Below, in pieces: positions 1 to 7,753 of a stretch of DNA of 7,753 nucleotides. This DNA comes from an uncultured Curtobacterium sp. GTDB lineage: Bacteria; Actinomycetota; Actinomycetes; Actinomycetales; Microbacteriaceae. The translations under genes were made by a program, and so were the position numbers. The notes under the pieces are model-generated. The model was not told the origin of the DNA, did not search any database, and worked only from the letters and a program-made list of their open reading frames with translations. The stretch covers positions 1 to 7,753 of the forward strand of contig CAJYIG010000055.1 of assembly GCA_913774725.1 (NCBI GenBank). The letters are read 5' to 3'. Every line of letters starts with the position of its first letter. Positions within the stretch are counted from its first letter, which is position 1.

Positions 1-2498
<2,498 letters not shown>

Positions 2499-2502
<4 letters not shown>

Positions 2503-2876
2503 GCGAGGGACGCCCGGTACGCGTCGTGGTCCATCAGGTCCTCGGGGAACGAGGTGCCGTCGACCTTGAGCTTCACGAGCCAGCCGGCGCCGAACGGGTC
2601 CTGGTTGACGGTGTCGGGGGCGTCGACCACGGCGTCGTTGATCGCGACGACCTCGCCCTCGATCGGGGCGAACAGCTCGCCGACGCTCTTGGTCGACTCG
2701 ATCTCGCCCATCTGCGCCCCGGCGGTCGTGGTGGTGCCGACGGCGGGGAGCTCGACGTAGACGACGTCACCGAGCTGCTCGGCGGCGTGGTCGGTGATGC
2801 CGACGGTCACGGTGTCGCCCTCGACGAGGACCCACTCGTGGTCGGCGGTGTACTGCAGTGCGGTCTGGTCGGTCAC
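2499..2876 (-). CDS. gcvH: Glycine cleavage system H-protein (lipoyl carrier)
   Basis: A 125-residue protein whose lipoyl-lysine arm shuttles the aminomethyl group between the P-, T- and L-proteins. The length matches the family (about 125-130). The N-terminus YTADHEWV, the segment [19 protein letters not shown] and the lipoylation motif [20 protein letters not shown] are all canonical; the modified lysine is K63. The C-terminal [14 protein letters not shown] is also standard. The start is GTG at 2876, 4 bp after the gcvT stop, with an AGAGG-like ribosome-binding site 8 bases upstream inside the end of gcvT. A longer open frame upstream is only the gcvT region read out of frame. The stop overlaps the gcvP start (ATGA). 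The lysine must be lipoylated by LipB/LipA or LplA, whose genes are not in this window. Confidence 0.98.
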
Positions 2877-2880
2877 GGGA

Positions 2881-3984
2881 TCAGCCTCTCGGAGTGCGGC
2901 GGTAGAAGGGGACCGGGGTGACGATGCTGGGGATCGCGGTCCCCCGGACGTCGATGTGGAGGAGTTGCCCCTCGTCGGCCACGGCCGGGTCGACGAAGGC
3001 CATCGCGACGGGGTGTCCGAGCGTCGGGGACAGCGCCCCGGACGTGACGGTGCCCACCACGGTGCCGTCGTGCACGACGTCGTAGCCGGCACGGGGAGCT
3101 CGGCGCCCCTCGGTGACGAGCCCGACGAGCACGCGGGCGTCGGGGGCCGGCTGCACACCGGCGTCCCCGACGAAGGAGCCCGAGGTCGCGACGACCCGAC
3201 CGAGCCCGGCCTGGGCGGGTCGGACGTCGGTGGAGAGCTCGTGCCCGTAGAGCGGCATGCCGGCCTCGAGGCGCAGGGTGTCCCGCGCGGCGAGCCCGGC
3301 GGGGACGACACCGCGGTCGGCACCGGTCTCGAGCAGGGCGTCCCAGATCGACGACGCGATCTCGGTGTCGCTGTAGATCTCGAAGCCGTCCTCGCCGGTG
3401 TACCCGGTGCGGGCGACCAGGACCTCGGCGCCGTCGAACAGCGCATGCAGGACGCGGTAGTAGCGGAGCTCGTCGAGCGGGGTCTCCGGCTGCAGGCGGT
3501 CGGCCACGACCAGGGCGTCGAGCGTGCCCGCGGCGGCCGGACCCTGGATCGCCACGAGCGCCGTCGTGTCCGAGTCGTCGGTCACCTCGACGTCGTACCC
3601 GGCGCTGCGGTCCTGCAGCGACGAGACCGCGACGGACCGGTTGGCGGCGTTCGCCACGACCAGGAAGACGTCCTCGCCGGTGCGGTACACGACGAGGTCG
3701 TCGAGGATTCCGCCGTCCTCGGCGAGGAGCAGCGAGTACTTGGCACGGCCGATCGGCATCGCGCCGAACGACCCGGCGAGCGCGTGGTCGAGGAACGGCA
3801 CCGCATCCGGGCCGACGACACCGACCTCGGCCATGTGCGACAGGTCGAAGACGCCTGCGGCCTGGCGCACGGCGTGGTGCTCGGCGAGGTCGGACGAGTA
3901 CCGCACGGGCATCCGGTACCCGGCGAAGTCGGTGAAGGTGGCGCCCGCGGCCTCGTGCGCGGGTTCGAGTGGGGAGGAACGCAT
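2881..3984 (-). CDS. gcvT: Aminomethyltransferase, glycine cleavage T-protein
   Basis: A 367-residue tetrahydrofolate-dependent aminomethyltransferase. It releases ammonia from the H-protein-bound intermediate and forms 5,10-methylene-THF. The length matches the usual 360-370. Visible motifs: [12 protein letters not shown] (residues 20-31), GVFDLSHM (44-51), [11 protein letters not shown] with the catalytic aspartate at D95/D96 (by family knowledge), [10 protein letters not shown] (107-116), [11 protein letters not shown] (192-202) and [18 protein letters not shown] (232-249). The C-terminal barrel carries [11 protein letters not shown]. The ATG at 3984 has a strong AGGAG 9 bases upstream (3994-3998). 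It is the first gene of the operon and sits directly downstream of the tandem glycine riboswitch; gcvH follows after 4 bp. The folate-binding and catalytic motifs all look intact. Confidence 0.97.
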   Translation of the reverse strand: MRSSPLEPAHEAAGATFTDFAGYRMPVRYSSDLAEHHAVRQAAGVFDLSHMAEVGVVGPDAVPFLDHALAGSFGAMPIGRAKYSLLLAEDGGILDDLVVYRTGEDVFLVVANAANRSVAVSSLQDRSAGYDVEVTDDSDTTALVAIQGPAAAGTLDALVVADRLQPETPLDELRYYRVLHALFDGAEVLVARTGYTGEDGFEIYSDTEIASSIWDALLETGADRGVVPAGLAARDTLRLEAGMPLYGHELSTDVRPAQAGLGRVVATSGSFVGDAGVQPAPDARVLVGLVTEGRRAPRAGYDVVHDGTVVGTVTSGALSPTLGHPVAMAFVDPAVADEGQLLHIDVRGTAIPSIVTPVPFYRRTPRG

Positions 3985-4040
3985 GACGGAGTTCTCCTGG
4001 CATCGGCAGGACCCGACGGCCGTCGTCGGGTTGGAACTCC
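3985..4040 (-). promoter_or_regulatory. Predicted expression platform of the glycine riboswitch over the gcvT ribosome-binding site
   Basis: Read on the minus strand, the 3' edge of aptamer 2 gives GGAGTTC (4040 to 4034), which is exactly complementary to GAACTCC (3994 to 3988) lying between the gcvT Shine-Dalgarno AGGAG (3998-3994) and its ATG (3984). Within the enclosed loop is a second hairpin, CCCGACG (4030-4024) with CGTCGGG (4018-4012), loop of 5. No run of U follows either hairpin, so a classical intrinsic terminator is unlikely. I infer control at translation initiation. The outer stem shares only base 4040 with the P1 helix of aptamer 2, so which state is ON cannot be settled by eye. 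Glycine switches before gcvT genes are generally ON switches. Confidence 0.5.
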
Positions 4041-4153
4041 CCCTCTGTCATGGGCCTGAGAGTTTCACCGCGGCCCGTGAGGTCCGGCGGCTTTCACCGT
4101 GGGCGAGACACCGCGCGCGCCCGGCGGGGACGCGTGTCTGCTTTTCAGAGTGG
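4039..4153 (-). ncRNA. Glycine riboswitch, second aptamer
   Basis: The downstream aptamer of a tandem glycine riboswitch in the gcvT leader. On the minus strand it opens with CCACTCTG (4153-4146) and AAAAGC, carries the conserved CCCACGGTGAAAGCC block (around 4085-4105) and GGTGAAACTCTCAGG, and closes with GACAGAGGGGG (ending 4039). CCACTCTG pairs with CAGAGGGG (4047-4040) as P1, with one A-G mismatch. The peripheral stem AGACAC...GTGTCT is long and very GC-rich, as is common in actinobacteria. The aptamer binds free glycine; its P1 helix adjoins the expression platform before gcvT. Confidence 0.93.
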
Positions 4154-4154
4154 C

Positions 4155-4240
4155 CTGTCCGCTGCGGTGTGGGACCTGAGAGATTGACGGGGAGGTTGCT
4201 CCTTCGGTGCCGTGCGCGTGCGCTCGGCTCTCCCGCGGCG
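4155..4240 (-). ncRNA. Glycine riboswitch, first aptamer
   Basis: The upstream aptamer of the tandem pair. Minus-strand landmarks are GCGGGAGAGCC (from 4236), the conserved CACCGAAGGAGCAACC (about 4194-4209), AATCTCTCAGG (about 4174-4184) and the closing GCGGACAGG (4162-4154), which runs straight into aptamer 2. A leader CCGC at 4241-4238 could pair with linker GCGG at 4162-4159; this would resemble the leader-linker P0/kink-turn described for tandem glycine riboswitches, but that pairing is inferred. The two-aptamer arrangement directly before gcvT is the classic architecture and makes the functional assignment very safe. Confidence 0.93.
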
Positions 4241-4273
4241 GGTGTGCGGCCGGTGTTGAGTTGTGCAGGCCCG

Positions 4274-4279
4274 AGCATA
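4274..4279 (-). promoter_or_regulatory. Candidate -10 element for the gcvTHP operon
   Basis: The hexamer TATGCT on the minus strand (4279 to 4274) would start transcription near 4267. That leaves about 27 bases before the first aptamer and a leader of about 280 bases before gcvT. I see no convincing -35 hexamer at 17-18 bp. Position and fit are reasonable, but the evidence is one hexamer. Confidence 0.4.
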
Positions 4280-4328
4280 CCGACCCCGCGTTTCGGGCAT
4301 GTGTCGCGGCACCGTCTTCGACGTCTCG

Positions 4329-4334
4329 TAGAAT
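4329..4334 (+). promoter_or_regulatory. Candidate -10 element for the blaI-M56 pair; probably leaderless transcript
   Basis: TAGAAT lies exactly 6 bases before the ATG at 4341, so a start 6-7 bases downstream would put the transcript's first base at or beside the start codon. Leaderless genes are common in actinobacteria. The bases between (gcaggg) are too close to the ATG to serve as a normal ribosome-binding site. No clear -35 or symmetric BlaI operator (such as TACA...TGTA) is visible nearby. Confidence 0.45.
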
Positions 4335-4340
4335 GCAGGG

Positions 4341-4730
4341 ATGGCAGGACAGCGATCGCGCCCCCGCGGGCAGCTCGAGCAGGCGGTCCTCGAGACCCTG
4401 CGCGCCGCAGCCGACCGCGGGATCGTCGACGGCTGCACGGCCCGCCAGGTGCTGGATGCCTTCCCCGAGCCGCGGCCCGCACTGACGACGGTGCTGACCG
4501 TGCTCGACCGGCTCGGCCGCAAGGGCCAGGTCGAGCGGCAGGAGCACGACGACGCCCCGCTGACCTTCCGCGCCGTGCACAGTCGTGAGCAGCAGACCGC
4601 ATCGCTGATGTCGAGCGCACTCGCCGCCGCGTCGGACCGCGAGGCCGCCCTGCTGCAGTTCACCGGGTCGCTCGCCTCGGACGACCTCGACGTCCTGCGT
4701 CGCGCCCTCGACGCCCGAGCCCAGTCCTGA
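4341..4730 (+). CDS. BlaI/MecI/CopY-family transcriptional repressor
   Basis: A 129-residue winged-helix DNA-binding protein, the usual length of the family (about 120-130). The N-terminal half reads RPRGQLEQAVLETLRAAA, then TARQVLDAF and LTTVLTVLDRLGRKGQVERQ (about residues 48-67), the typical BlaI recognition helix and wing, followed by LTFRAVHSREQ. The C-terminal part (about 85-125, ASLMSSALAAASDREAALLQF) is the helical dimerisation region. Known relatives repress their own operon and beta-lactamase or respiratory genes until proteolysed in response to a partner M56 protease. Here the partner gene follows after 13 bp, which supports that model, but no beta-lactamase or other obvious target lies in the window. 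The ATG appears leaderless (TAGAAT 6 bases upstream). The family is secure; the signal and targets are unknown. Confidence 0.93.
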   Translation: MAGQRSRPRGQLEQAVLETLRAAADRGIVDGCTARQVLDAFPEPRPALTTVLTVLDRLGRKGQVERQEHDDAPLTFRAVHSREQQTASLMSSALAAASDREAALLQFTGSLASDDLDVLRRALDARAQS

Positions 4731-4743
4731 GAGAAGCCGCCGC

Positions 4744-5481
4744 GTGGTCGTCGCCGGAGTCGTCCTCATCGCACTCGCCCTCGTCGTCGTGGTGGTCGCC
4801 CCGCGCGTCCTGACCCGGTCCGCCTGGACGATCGACCACCCGCGCACCGCACTGGTGTCGTGGTCCGTCGCGGTCCTGCTCGGTGTGGTCGGCTTCGTCG
4901 TCGGCATCACCCTGGTGGTCGTCGCGGACCGCCCGCTCACGGACCCGTTCGGGCTCGGCGAGTCGCCCACGCACGGGTTCGACATCGGCGTCGCGCTGCT
5001 CGCCGTGCTCGCCTTCGTGGTCGCCGTGCGGGTCCGTCCCGGCCCGGAGCACGAGGCCGTCCGCGAGGCCATGCGCTCGGGCGCCGCGCCGCACCGGCAG
5101 ATCGACGGCACGACCGTCGCCCTGGTCGAGGCGGACCACGCGCTCGCCTGCGCGGTCCCCGGCCGGTCCGGCGGTGTGCTCGTCAGCACCGGGCTGGCGG
5201 ACCTGCTGCGGACCGACGAACTGGAGGCCGTGGTCGCCCACGAGCGCGCCCACCTGACCCAGCGCCACGCGGTGGCCGTCGCGGTCGCCGAGTCGATCGA
5301 GCGCGCGGTCCCGTGGGTGCCGGGTGCGCGCGCCATGGCGCGGTCGACGCGCGTCCTCGTCGAGTTCGCGGCCGATGATGCGGCGGCCCGACGCGTCGGA
5401 CGTGACGCCCTGCGGCGGGCGGTGCTCGTGGCGGACGGGACGAGCGCGCTCGGGGCGGTCCGCGCCTCCCGGCTCGGCTGA
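4744..5481 (+). CDS. M56-family membrane zinc metallopeptidase (BlaR1/MecR1 protease-domain type)
   Basis: A 245-residue integral membrane protease. Three hydrophobic segments are visible at residues 2-19, 37-61 and 80-95. The cytoplasmic zinc motif HERAH is at 166-170 (VVAHERAHLTQRH), and the likely third ligand is E207 in LVEFAADDAAAR, the conserved M56 block. In BlaR1/MecR1 an extracellular penicillin-binding sensor follows the protease; it is absent here, as in many short actinobacterial M56 proteins. By family knowledge its probable job is cleavage of the partner BlaI-type repressor when a membrane signal arrives. Start choice: GTG at 4744 with a GAGAGAAG ribosome-binding site 7 bases upstream; the repressor stop lies 13 bp away, so the two are co-transcribed. 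No clear fourth membrane segment follows HERAH (a moderately hydrophobic stretch near 176-190), so the topology is uncertain. Confidence 0.92.
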   Translation: MVVAGVVLIALALVVVVVAPRVLTRSAWTIDHPRTALVSWSVAVLLGVVGFVVGITLVVVADRPLTDPFGLGESPTHGFDIGVALLAVLAFVVAVRVRPGPEHEAVREAMRSGAAPHRQIDGTTVALVEADHALACAVPGRSGGVLVSTGLADLLRTDELEAVVAHERAHLTQRHAVAVAVAESIERAVPWVPGARAMARSTRVLVEFAADDAAARRVGRDALRRAVLVADGTSALGAVRASRLG

Positions 5482-5483
5482 GT

Positions 5484-5506
5484 CCGCCGGACGCGCCTGT
5501 CGGCGG
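5484..5506 (+). terminator. Possible terminator-like hairpin after the M56 gene
   Basis: CCGCCG (5484-5489) and CGGCGG (5501-5506) form a 6-bp all-GC stem with an 11-base loop, just after the M56 stop and before the next promoter. There is no T tract. In DNA this GC-rich such hairpins arise by chance, so support is weak. Confidence 0.25.
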
Positions 5507-5513
5507 CGAGGCA

Positions 5514-5519
5514 TAGGCT
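5514..5519 (+). promoter_or_regulatory. Candidate -10 element for the FBP-domain gene
   Basis: TAGGCT lies 10 bases before the GTG at 5530. It would give a leader of only a few bases, again close to leaderless. No clear -35 is visible. The same hexamer sits before the LysR gene on the other strand. Confidence 0.4.
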
Positions 5520-5529
5520 TGCGGGCACC

Positions 5530-6012
5530 GTGAAGCCACTGACCGAAGCAGACATCCGTTCGTCGTTCGTGAACGCCACCCCGGACGAGCTCGAGCAGCT
5601 CCCGATCCCGGGGCTGCACGAGATGCTGTGGGACGAGCGCGAGTTCCTGGGCTGGCGCGATCCCCAGGCCGCCCGTCGCGGTTACATCGTGTCGTGGATC
5701 GACGACCGCCCCGTGGGCATCGTCGTCCGCTCCGCCGGTGGGTCCCTGCGCCCGGGCATCGCCGCGATGTGCTCGTTCTGCCACTCGCCGCAGCCGGCCA
5801 CGCAGGTCCGGCTGTTCTCGGCCGCCCGCGCCGGTGAGTCCGGTCGCAACGGCAACACCATCGGCTCGTACATCTGCGAGGACCTCGGCTGCTCGATGCT
5901 CATCCGTACCGCGCCGCCGCACCTCAACCCACCGGCGACGATCGCCATGCGCGGCGAGGCGCTGCTGCAGCGCGTACGGAACTTCACCGAGGACGTCTCG
6001 AAGACCGCGTGA
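5530..6012 (+). CDS. FBP-domain protein (FusB-like, EF-G-binding-type treble-clef zinc finger)
   Basis: A 160-residue protein with a short N-terminal helical part (EADIRSSFVNATPDE; LPIPGLHEMLWDEREFLGWRDP). A treble-clef zinc-binding domain of the FusB/FBP C-terminal type follows. The four putative zinc ligands are C81 and C84 (MCSFCHS) and C116 and C121 (YICEDLGCSMLIR), a C-x2-C / C-x4-C layout. The motifs GYIVSWIDDRPVGIVVR and GNTIGSYICEDL match actinobacterial FBP-domain proteins as I remember them. Characterised relatives (FusB/FusC of staphylococci, about 213 residues) bind elongation factor G and rescue it from fusidic-acid-stalled ribosomes. The actinobacterial homologues are shorter and their role is not established, so fusidic acid resistance should not be assumed. 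The start is GTG at 5530, with an apparent -10 just upstream and no good ribosome-binding site. The stop overlaps the next gene (GTGA). Confidence 0.88.
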   Translation: MKPLTEADIRSSFVNATPDELEQLPIPGLHEMLWDEREFLGWRDPQAARRGYIVSWIDDRPVGIVVRSAGGSLRPGIAAMCSFCHSPQPATQVRLFSAARAGESGRNGNTIGSYICEDLGCSMLIRTAPPHLNPPATIAMRGEALLQRVRNFTEDVSKTA

Positions 6013-6263
6013 GCCGGTTCGACACCGCACGCTGGGTCGTCGTCGAGGAGTCGGGCGACGGCCGGTGGCGACTCAGCATCCGCGACGAGGCCGACGACGA
6101 GCTCGGGGCCCTCGGCCTCGGTGTCGAGGGAGCGTGGGACCCCGACGTCGAGCCGCACGTGGCGTTCGTGCTCGTGCAGCTCGGGCTGACCCTGCGCGGC
6201 GCCCGACCGTGGCACGAGGACGAACTCGGTGACCAGCGGGCCCCGGTGCTGCCGCTCGGCTGA
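6009..6263 (+). CDS. Small uncharacterised protein coupled to the FBP gene
   Basis: An 84-residue frame starting with GTG inside the FBP gene's end (GTGA overlap), so translation is probably coupled. I do not recognise the family. The product is acidic and soluble-looking: RWVVVEESGDGRWRLSI suggests beta strands, then an acidic stretch (RDEADDELGALGL), then VAFVLVQLGLTL, the only strongly hydrophobic run (about residues 51-62) and short for a membrane span. There is no Cys and no signal peptide. The reading frame keeps the third-position GC bias of its neighbours and ends just before the intergenic repeat, which favours a real gene. The alternative is a chance frame in GC-rich DNA; the exact overlap argues against that. 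Confidence 0.65.
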   Translation: MSRFDTARWVVVEESGDGRWRLSIRDEADDELGALGLGVEGAWDPDVEPHVAFVLVQLGLTLRGARPWHEDELGDQRAPVLPLG

Positions 6264-6290
6264 CCTGCGCGCTGCTGCGGAGCCCGGTGT

Positions 6291-6353
6291 CGAACCACGG
6301 ATCCGACATCGAACCGACCGCGCGCCCTGGTTCAATGTCGGATCCCTGGTTCG
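6291..6353 (+). repeat. Near-perfect 25-bp inverted repeat in a convergent intergenic gap
   Basis: The arms 6291-6315 and 6329-6353 are complementary at 23 of 25 positions, separated by a 13-base GC-rich loop. Each arm carries TCGAACC or a close variant twice, 19 bp apart, flanking a GGATCCGACAT core. The mismatches fall at arm positions 8 and 20. It lies between the stop of the plus-strand small gene (6263) and the stop of the minus-strand LysR gene (6381), so it could serve as a two-way transcription terminator, although no T tract follows either side. It could also be a dispersed REP-like palindrome or a protein-binding site. Its DNA (repeated GAACC, GGATCC, GACAT) reads differently from the coding sequence around it. 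Confidence 0.9.
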
Positions 6354-6380
6354 ATCCGGGGCGGTGCGGTACCGCGGGAC

Positions 6381-7259
6381 TCAGGGCTCGGTCGCGGCGA
6401 TGAAGTTGCGGAGGATCTCGCGGTCATCGTCCGCTCGGACCGCCCAGACGAGTTCACTGCGGGCGGGGTCGTCCTGCAGGGGCAGCAGCACCACCGTTTC
6501 AGGCGCCGCCAGGGTCGCGCTCTCCGGCGCGACCGTCACGCCGAGCCCCGCTCCGACCAGGTGCAGCACGGTGGCCCACGTCGTGGCCTCCTGCACGACC
6601 TCGGGCCGACGTCCGTCGACGACCACGGGAGCGAGGTTGCGTTCGGTCGCGACCGCACCGGCGACGGCGGGGAAGAACACGAACGGGTCGTCGACCAGCT
6701 CGGTGCCGCGGATCGACGTCCGCTCAGCGAGCCGGTGCCCGAGCGGGACCGCCGCGACGAACCGCTCCCTCCGGAACGGCAGGAAGCGCACGGCGGGGTC
6801 CGGGTCGGGGTCGCGCAGGACGGCCAGGTCGAGCTCGCCCCGGACGATGCGGGCGAGGAGCGACGAGGAGTAGCCCTCCGTCAACTCGACACGGACGAGC
6901 GGGTACCGCTGCCGGAAGGCCTGGACGCGCTCGATCGGACCGAGGGGCAGCGCCGAGACGACGAACCCGACGTCGAGTCGCCCCACCTCACCACGTCCGA
7001 CCCGCACGACCTCGTCGAGGTCACGCGCTGCCTGGTCGAGCAGCGACCGGGCCCGACCCTGCAGCACCCGACCGGCCGCGGTGAGCGCGACGCTCCGCGA
7101 GGTCCGGACGAACAGGTCCACGCCGAGGTCACGCTCGGTCCGTCGGATCCGCTGCGAGAGTGCGGGCTGGGCGATGCGCAGTCGCTCCGCGGCCCGCCCG
7201 AAGTGCAACTCGTCGGCGACGGCGAGGAACGCCCGGAGCTGTCGCAGGTCGACATCCAT
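6381..7259 (-). CDS. LysR-type transcriptional regulator
   Basis: A 292-residue protein of standard LysR length. The winged helix-turn-helix spans about residues 4-63: LRQLRAFLAVADELHFGRAAERL, AQPALSQRIRRTERDLG and LFVRTSRSVALTAAG are textbook. The linker helix (about 64-88) leads to a periplasmic-binding-protein-like effector domain from about 92 to the end (GRLDVGFV, ELDLAVLRDPDPDP, FVAAVPLGHRLA, VLHLVGAGLGVTVAPES). The effector cannot be read from sequence. The ATG at 7259 is preceded at 6 bases by TAGGCT, giving a likely leaderless transcript. The gene diverges from a GNAT acetyltransferase across 68 bp, and LysR proteins often regulate the divergent neighbour; that link is inference. It converges with the small gene downstream, with the inverted repeat between them. 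Confidence 0.97.
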   Translation of the reverse strand: MDVDLRQLRAFLAVADELHFGRAAERLRIAQPALSQRIRRTERDLGVDLFVRTSRSVALTAAGRVLQGRARSLLDQAARDLDEVVRVGRGEVGRLDVGFVVSALPLGPIERVQAFRQRYPLVRVELTEGYSSSLLARIVRGELDLAVLRDPDPDPAVRFLPFRRERFVAAVPLGHRLAERTSIRGTELVDDPFVFFPAVAGAVATERNLAPVVVDGRRPEVVQEATTWATVLHLVGAGLGVTVAPESATLAAPETVVLLPLQDDPARSELVWAVRADDDREILRNFIAATEP

Positions 7260-7265
7260 GCACGC

Positions 7266-7271
7266 AGCCTA
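7266..7271 (-). promoter_or_regulatory. Candidate -10 element for the LysR gene; probably leaderless
   Basis: TAGGCT on the minus strand (7271 to 7266) lies 6 bases before the ATG at 7259, the same geometry as the blaI promoter. It overlaps the edge of a small palindromic ATCGAT (7271-7276), which could be part of a regulator site in this 68-bp divergent region; that is speculative. No clear -35 is seen. Confidence 0.42.
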
Positions 7272-7327
7272 TCGATCAGCACGAACGAGTATTGGACGCG
7301 AACGGATGCTGGCCCGAGGATGGGTCC

Positions 7328-7753
7328 ATGCCCGAGACGACCCCCACGCTGACCATCGCCGAACTCGAGACCGCCGCCGACGCCGAGGCCTTCCGCACCC
7401 TCAACGAGGCGTGGATCGAGCAGTACTTCACCCTCGAGGACGAGGACCGTGCGATCCTCGGTGACCCGGCCGGGCGCATCATCGAGCCCGGCGGCGCGGT
7501 CTTCGTCGCACGGCTCGACGACGAGGTGATCGGCTGCATCGGGATCATGCCGGTCGGCGACCGCGTGTTCGAACTCGTCAAGATGGCGGTCTCACCGGCG
7601 CACCAGGGGCACGGCACCGGCCGGAAGCTCATCGCCGCCGCGCTCGATCGCGCCCGGACCCTCGGCGCGCAGCGGGTCGCACTCGAGAGCAACAGTGCCC
7701 TGGCGAGTGCGGTGCACCTGTACGAGGCGTTCGGCTTCCGGCACCTCGGTCAC
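7328..7753 (+). CDS. GNAT-family N-acetyltransferase, 3' end cut by window
   Basis: The first 142 codons of a GNAT acetyltransferase, still open at the right edge. GNAT domains of this kind are about 150-160 residues, so only the last strand is likely missing. The acetyl-CoA-binding motif A is clear: VKMAVSPAHQGHGTGRKLI, with the pyrophosphate loop Q93-G-H-G-T-G98. Motif B follows as LESNSALASAVHLYEAFGFRHLG (about 119-141), with the usual tyrosine. The early part (FRTLNEAWIEQYFTLEDEDRAIL, then FVARLDDEVIGCIGI) fits the substrate side, but the substrate cannot be told. The ATG at 7328 has CGAGGA 7 bases upstream, a good ribosome-binding site. It diverges from the LysR gene and may be its target. 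Confidence 0.95.
   Translation, partial: MPETTPTLTIAELETAADAEAFRTLNEAWIEQYFTLEDEDRAILGDPAGRIIEPGGAVFVARLDDEVIGCIGIMPVGDRVFELVKMAVSPAHQGHGTGRKLIAAALDRARTLGAQRVALESNSALASAVHLYEAFGFRHLGH

Noticed and set aside
4012..4030. Hairpin CCCGACG/CGTCGGG as an intrinsic terminator for the riboswitch
   Set aside because: No U tract follows (the next bases are TCCTGCC). It fits better as an inner hairpin of a translational expression platform.
2794..4059. Plus-strand open frame (421 codons) opposite gcvT
   Set aside because: Antisense to gcvT with low-complexity composition. It also runs into the riboswitch region, which is an RNA element on the other strand.
4065..5579. Minus-strand open frame (504 codons) across the BlaI and M56 genes and the riboswitch
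   Set aside because: It spans two clear plus-strand genes and both aptamers; the Ser/Thr/Arg/Ala-rich translation has no recognisable motif.
4660..6030. Minus-strand open frame (456 codons) opposite the M56 and FBP genes
   Set aside because: A shadow of recognised genes with biased composition and no domain.
6329..6360. tRNA-like fragment: GGTTCGATCC resembles a T-arm
   Set aside because: No anticodon or acceptor stem can be built around it, and the GGTTCGA string is explained by the inverted repeat.
6366..6375. Perfect 10-bp palindrome GCGGTACCGC before the LysR stop
   Set aside because: Short and all but two bases are G or C; such palindromes are expected by chance at this GC content.
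6561..7352. Plus-strand open frame (263 codons) opposite the LysR gene
   Set aside because: It is antisense to a full-length, well-conserved LysR gene and crosses the divergent promoter into the GNAT gene out of frame.

Overview
The window is compact, GC-rich (roughly 70%) chromosomal DNA. GTG starts, stop/start overlaps and apparently leaderless genes point to an actinobacterium. The protein sequences look like Microbacteriaceae, perhaps Curtobacterium or a close relative; that taxonomic guess is inferred from general character, not from a search.

Layout. (1) Positions 1-4280, minus strand: a glycine cleavage operon transcribed right to left. It has a candidate promoter, a tandem (two-aptamer) glycine riboswitch, then gcvT, gcvH and gcvP; gcvP runs off the left edge after 834 codons. 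(2) Positions 4341-5481, plus strand: a BlaI/MecI-family repressor and an M56-family membrane metallopeptidase, 13 bp apart and divergent from gcv across about 100 bp. (3) Positions 5530-6263, plus strand: an FBP-domain (FusB-like, EF-G-binding-type zinc finger) protein overlapping, by a GTGA junction, a small uncharacterised gene. (4) Positions 6264-6380: a 117-bp gap between convergent genes, holding a nearly perfect 25-bp inverted repeat. (5) Positions 6381-7259, minus strand: a LysR-type regulator, divergent from a GNAT acetyltransferase (7328 onward) that is cut by the right edge.

How the parts work together. Glycine sensed by the tandem aptamers should control the T, H and P proteins, which with lipoamide dehydrogenase (not in the window) split glycine into CO2, ammonia and methylene-tetrahydrofolate. 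BlaI plus M56 is a known membrane-protease/repressor pair; this M56 protein has no penicillin-sensing domain, so its signal is unknown. The FBP protein is presumably ribosome/EF-G-related. LysR and GNAT may form a regulator/target pair.

I see no mobile element, CRISPR array, phage gene, tRNA or rRNA. Most of the window is ordinary core-genome content and I do not claim a new system. The points most worth a second look are the inverted repeat at 6291-6353, the small gene coupled to the FBP gene, and the predicted helix over the gcvT ribosome-binding site downstream of the riboswitch.
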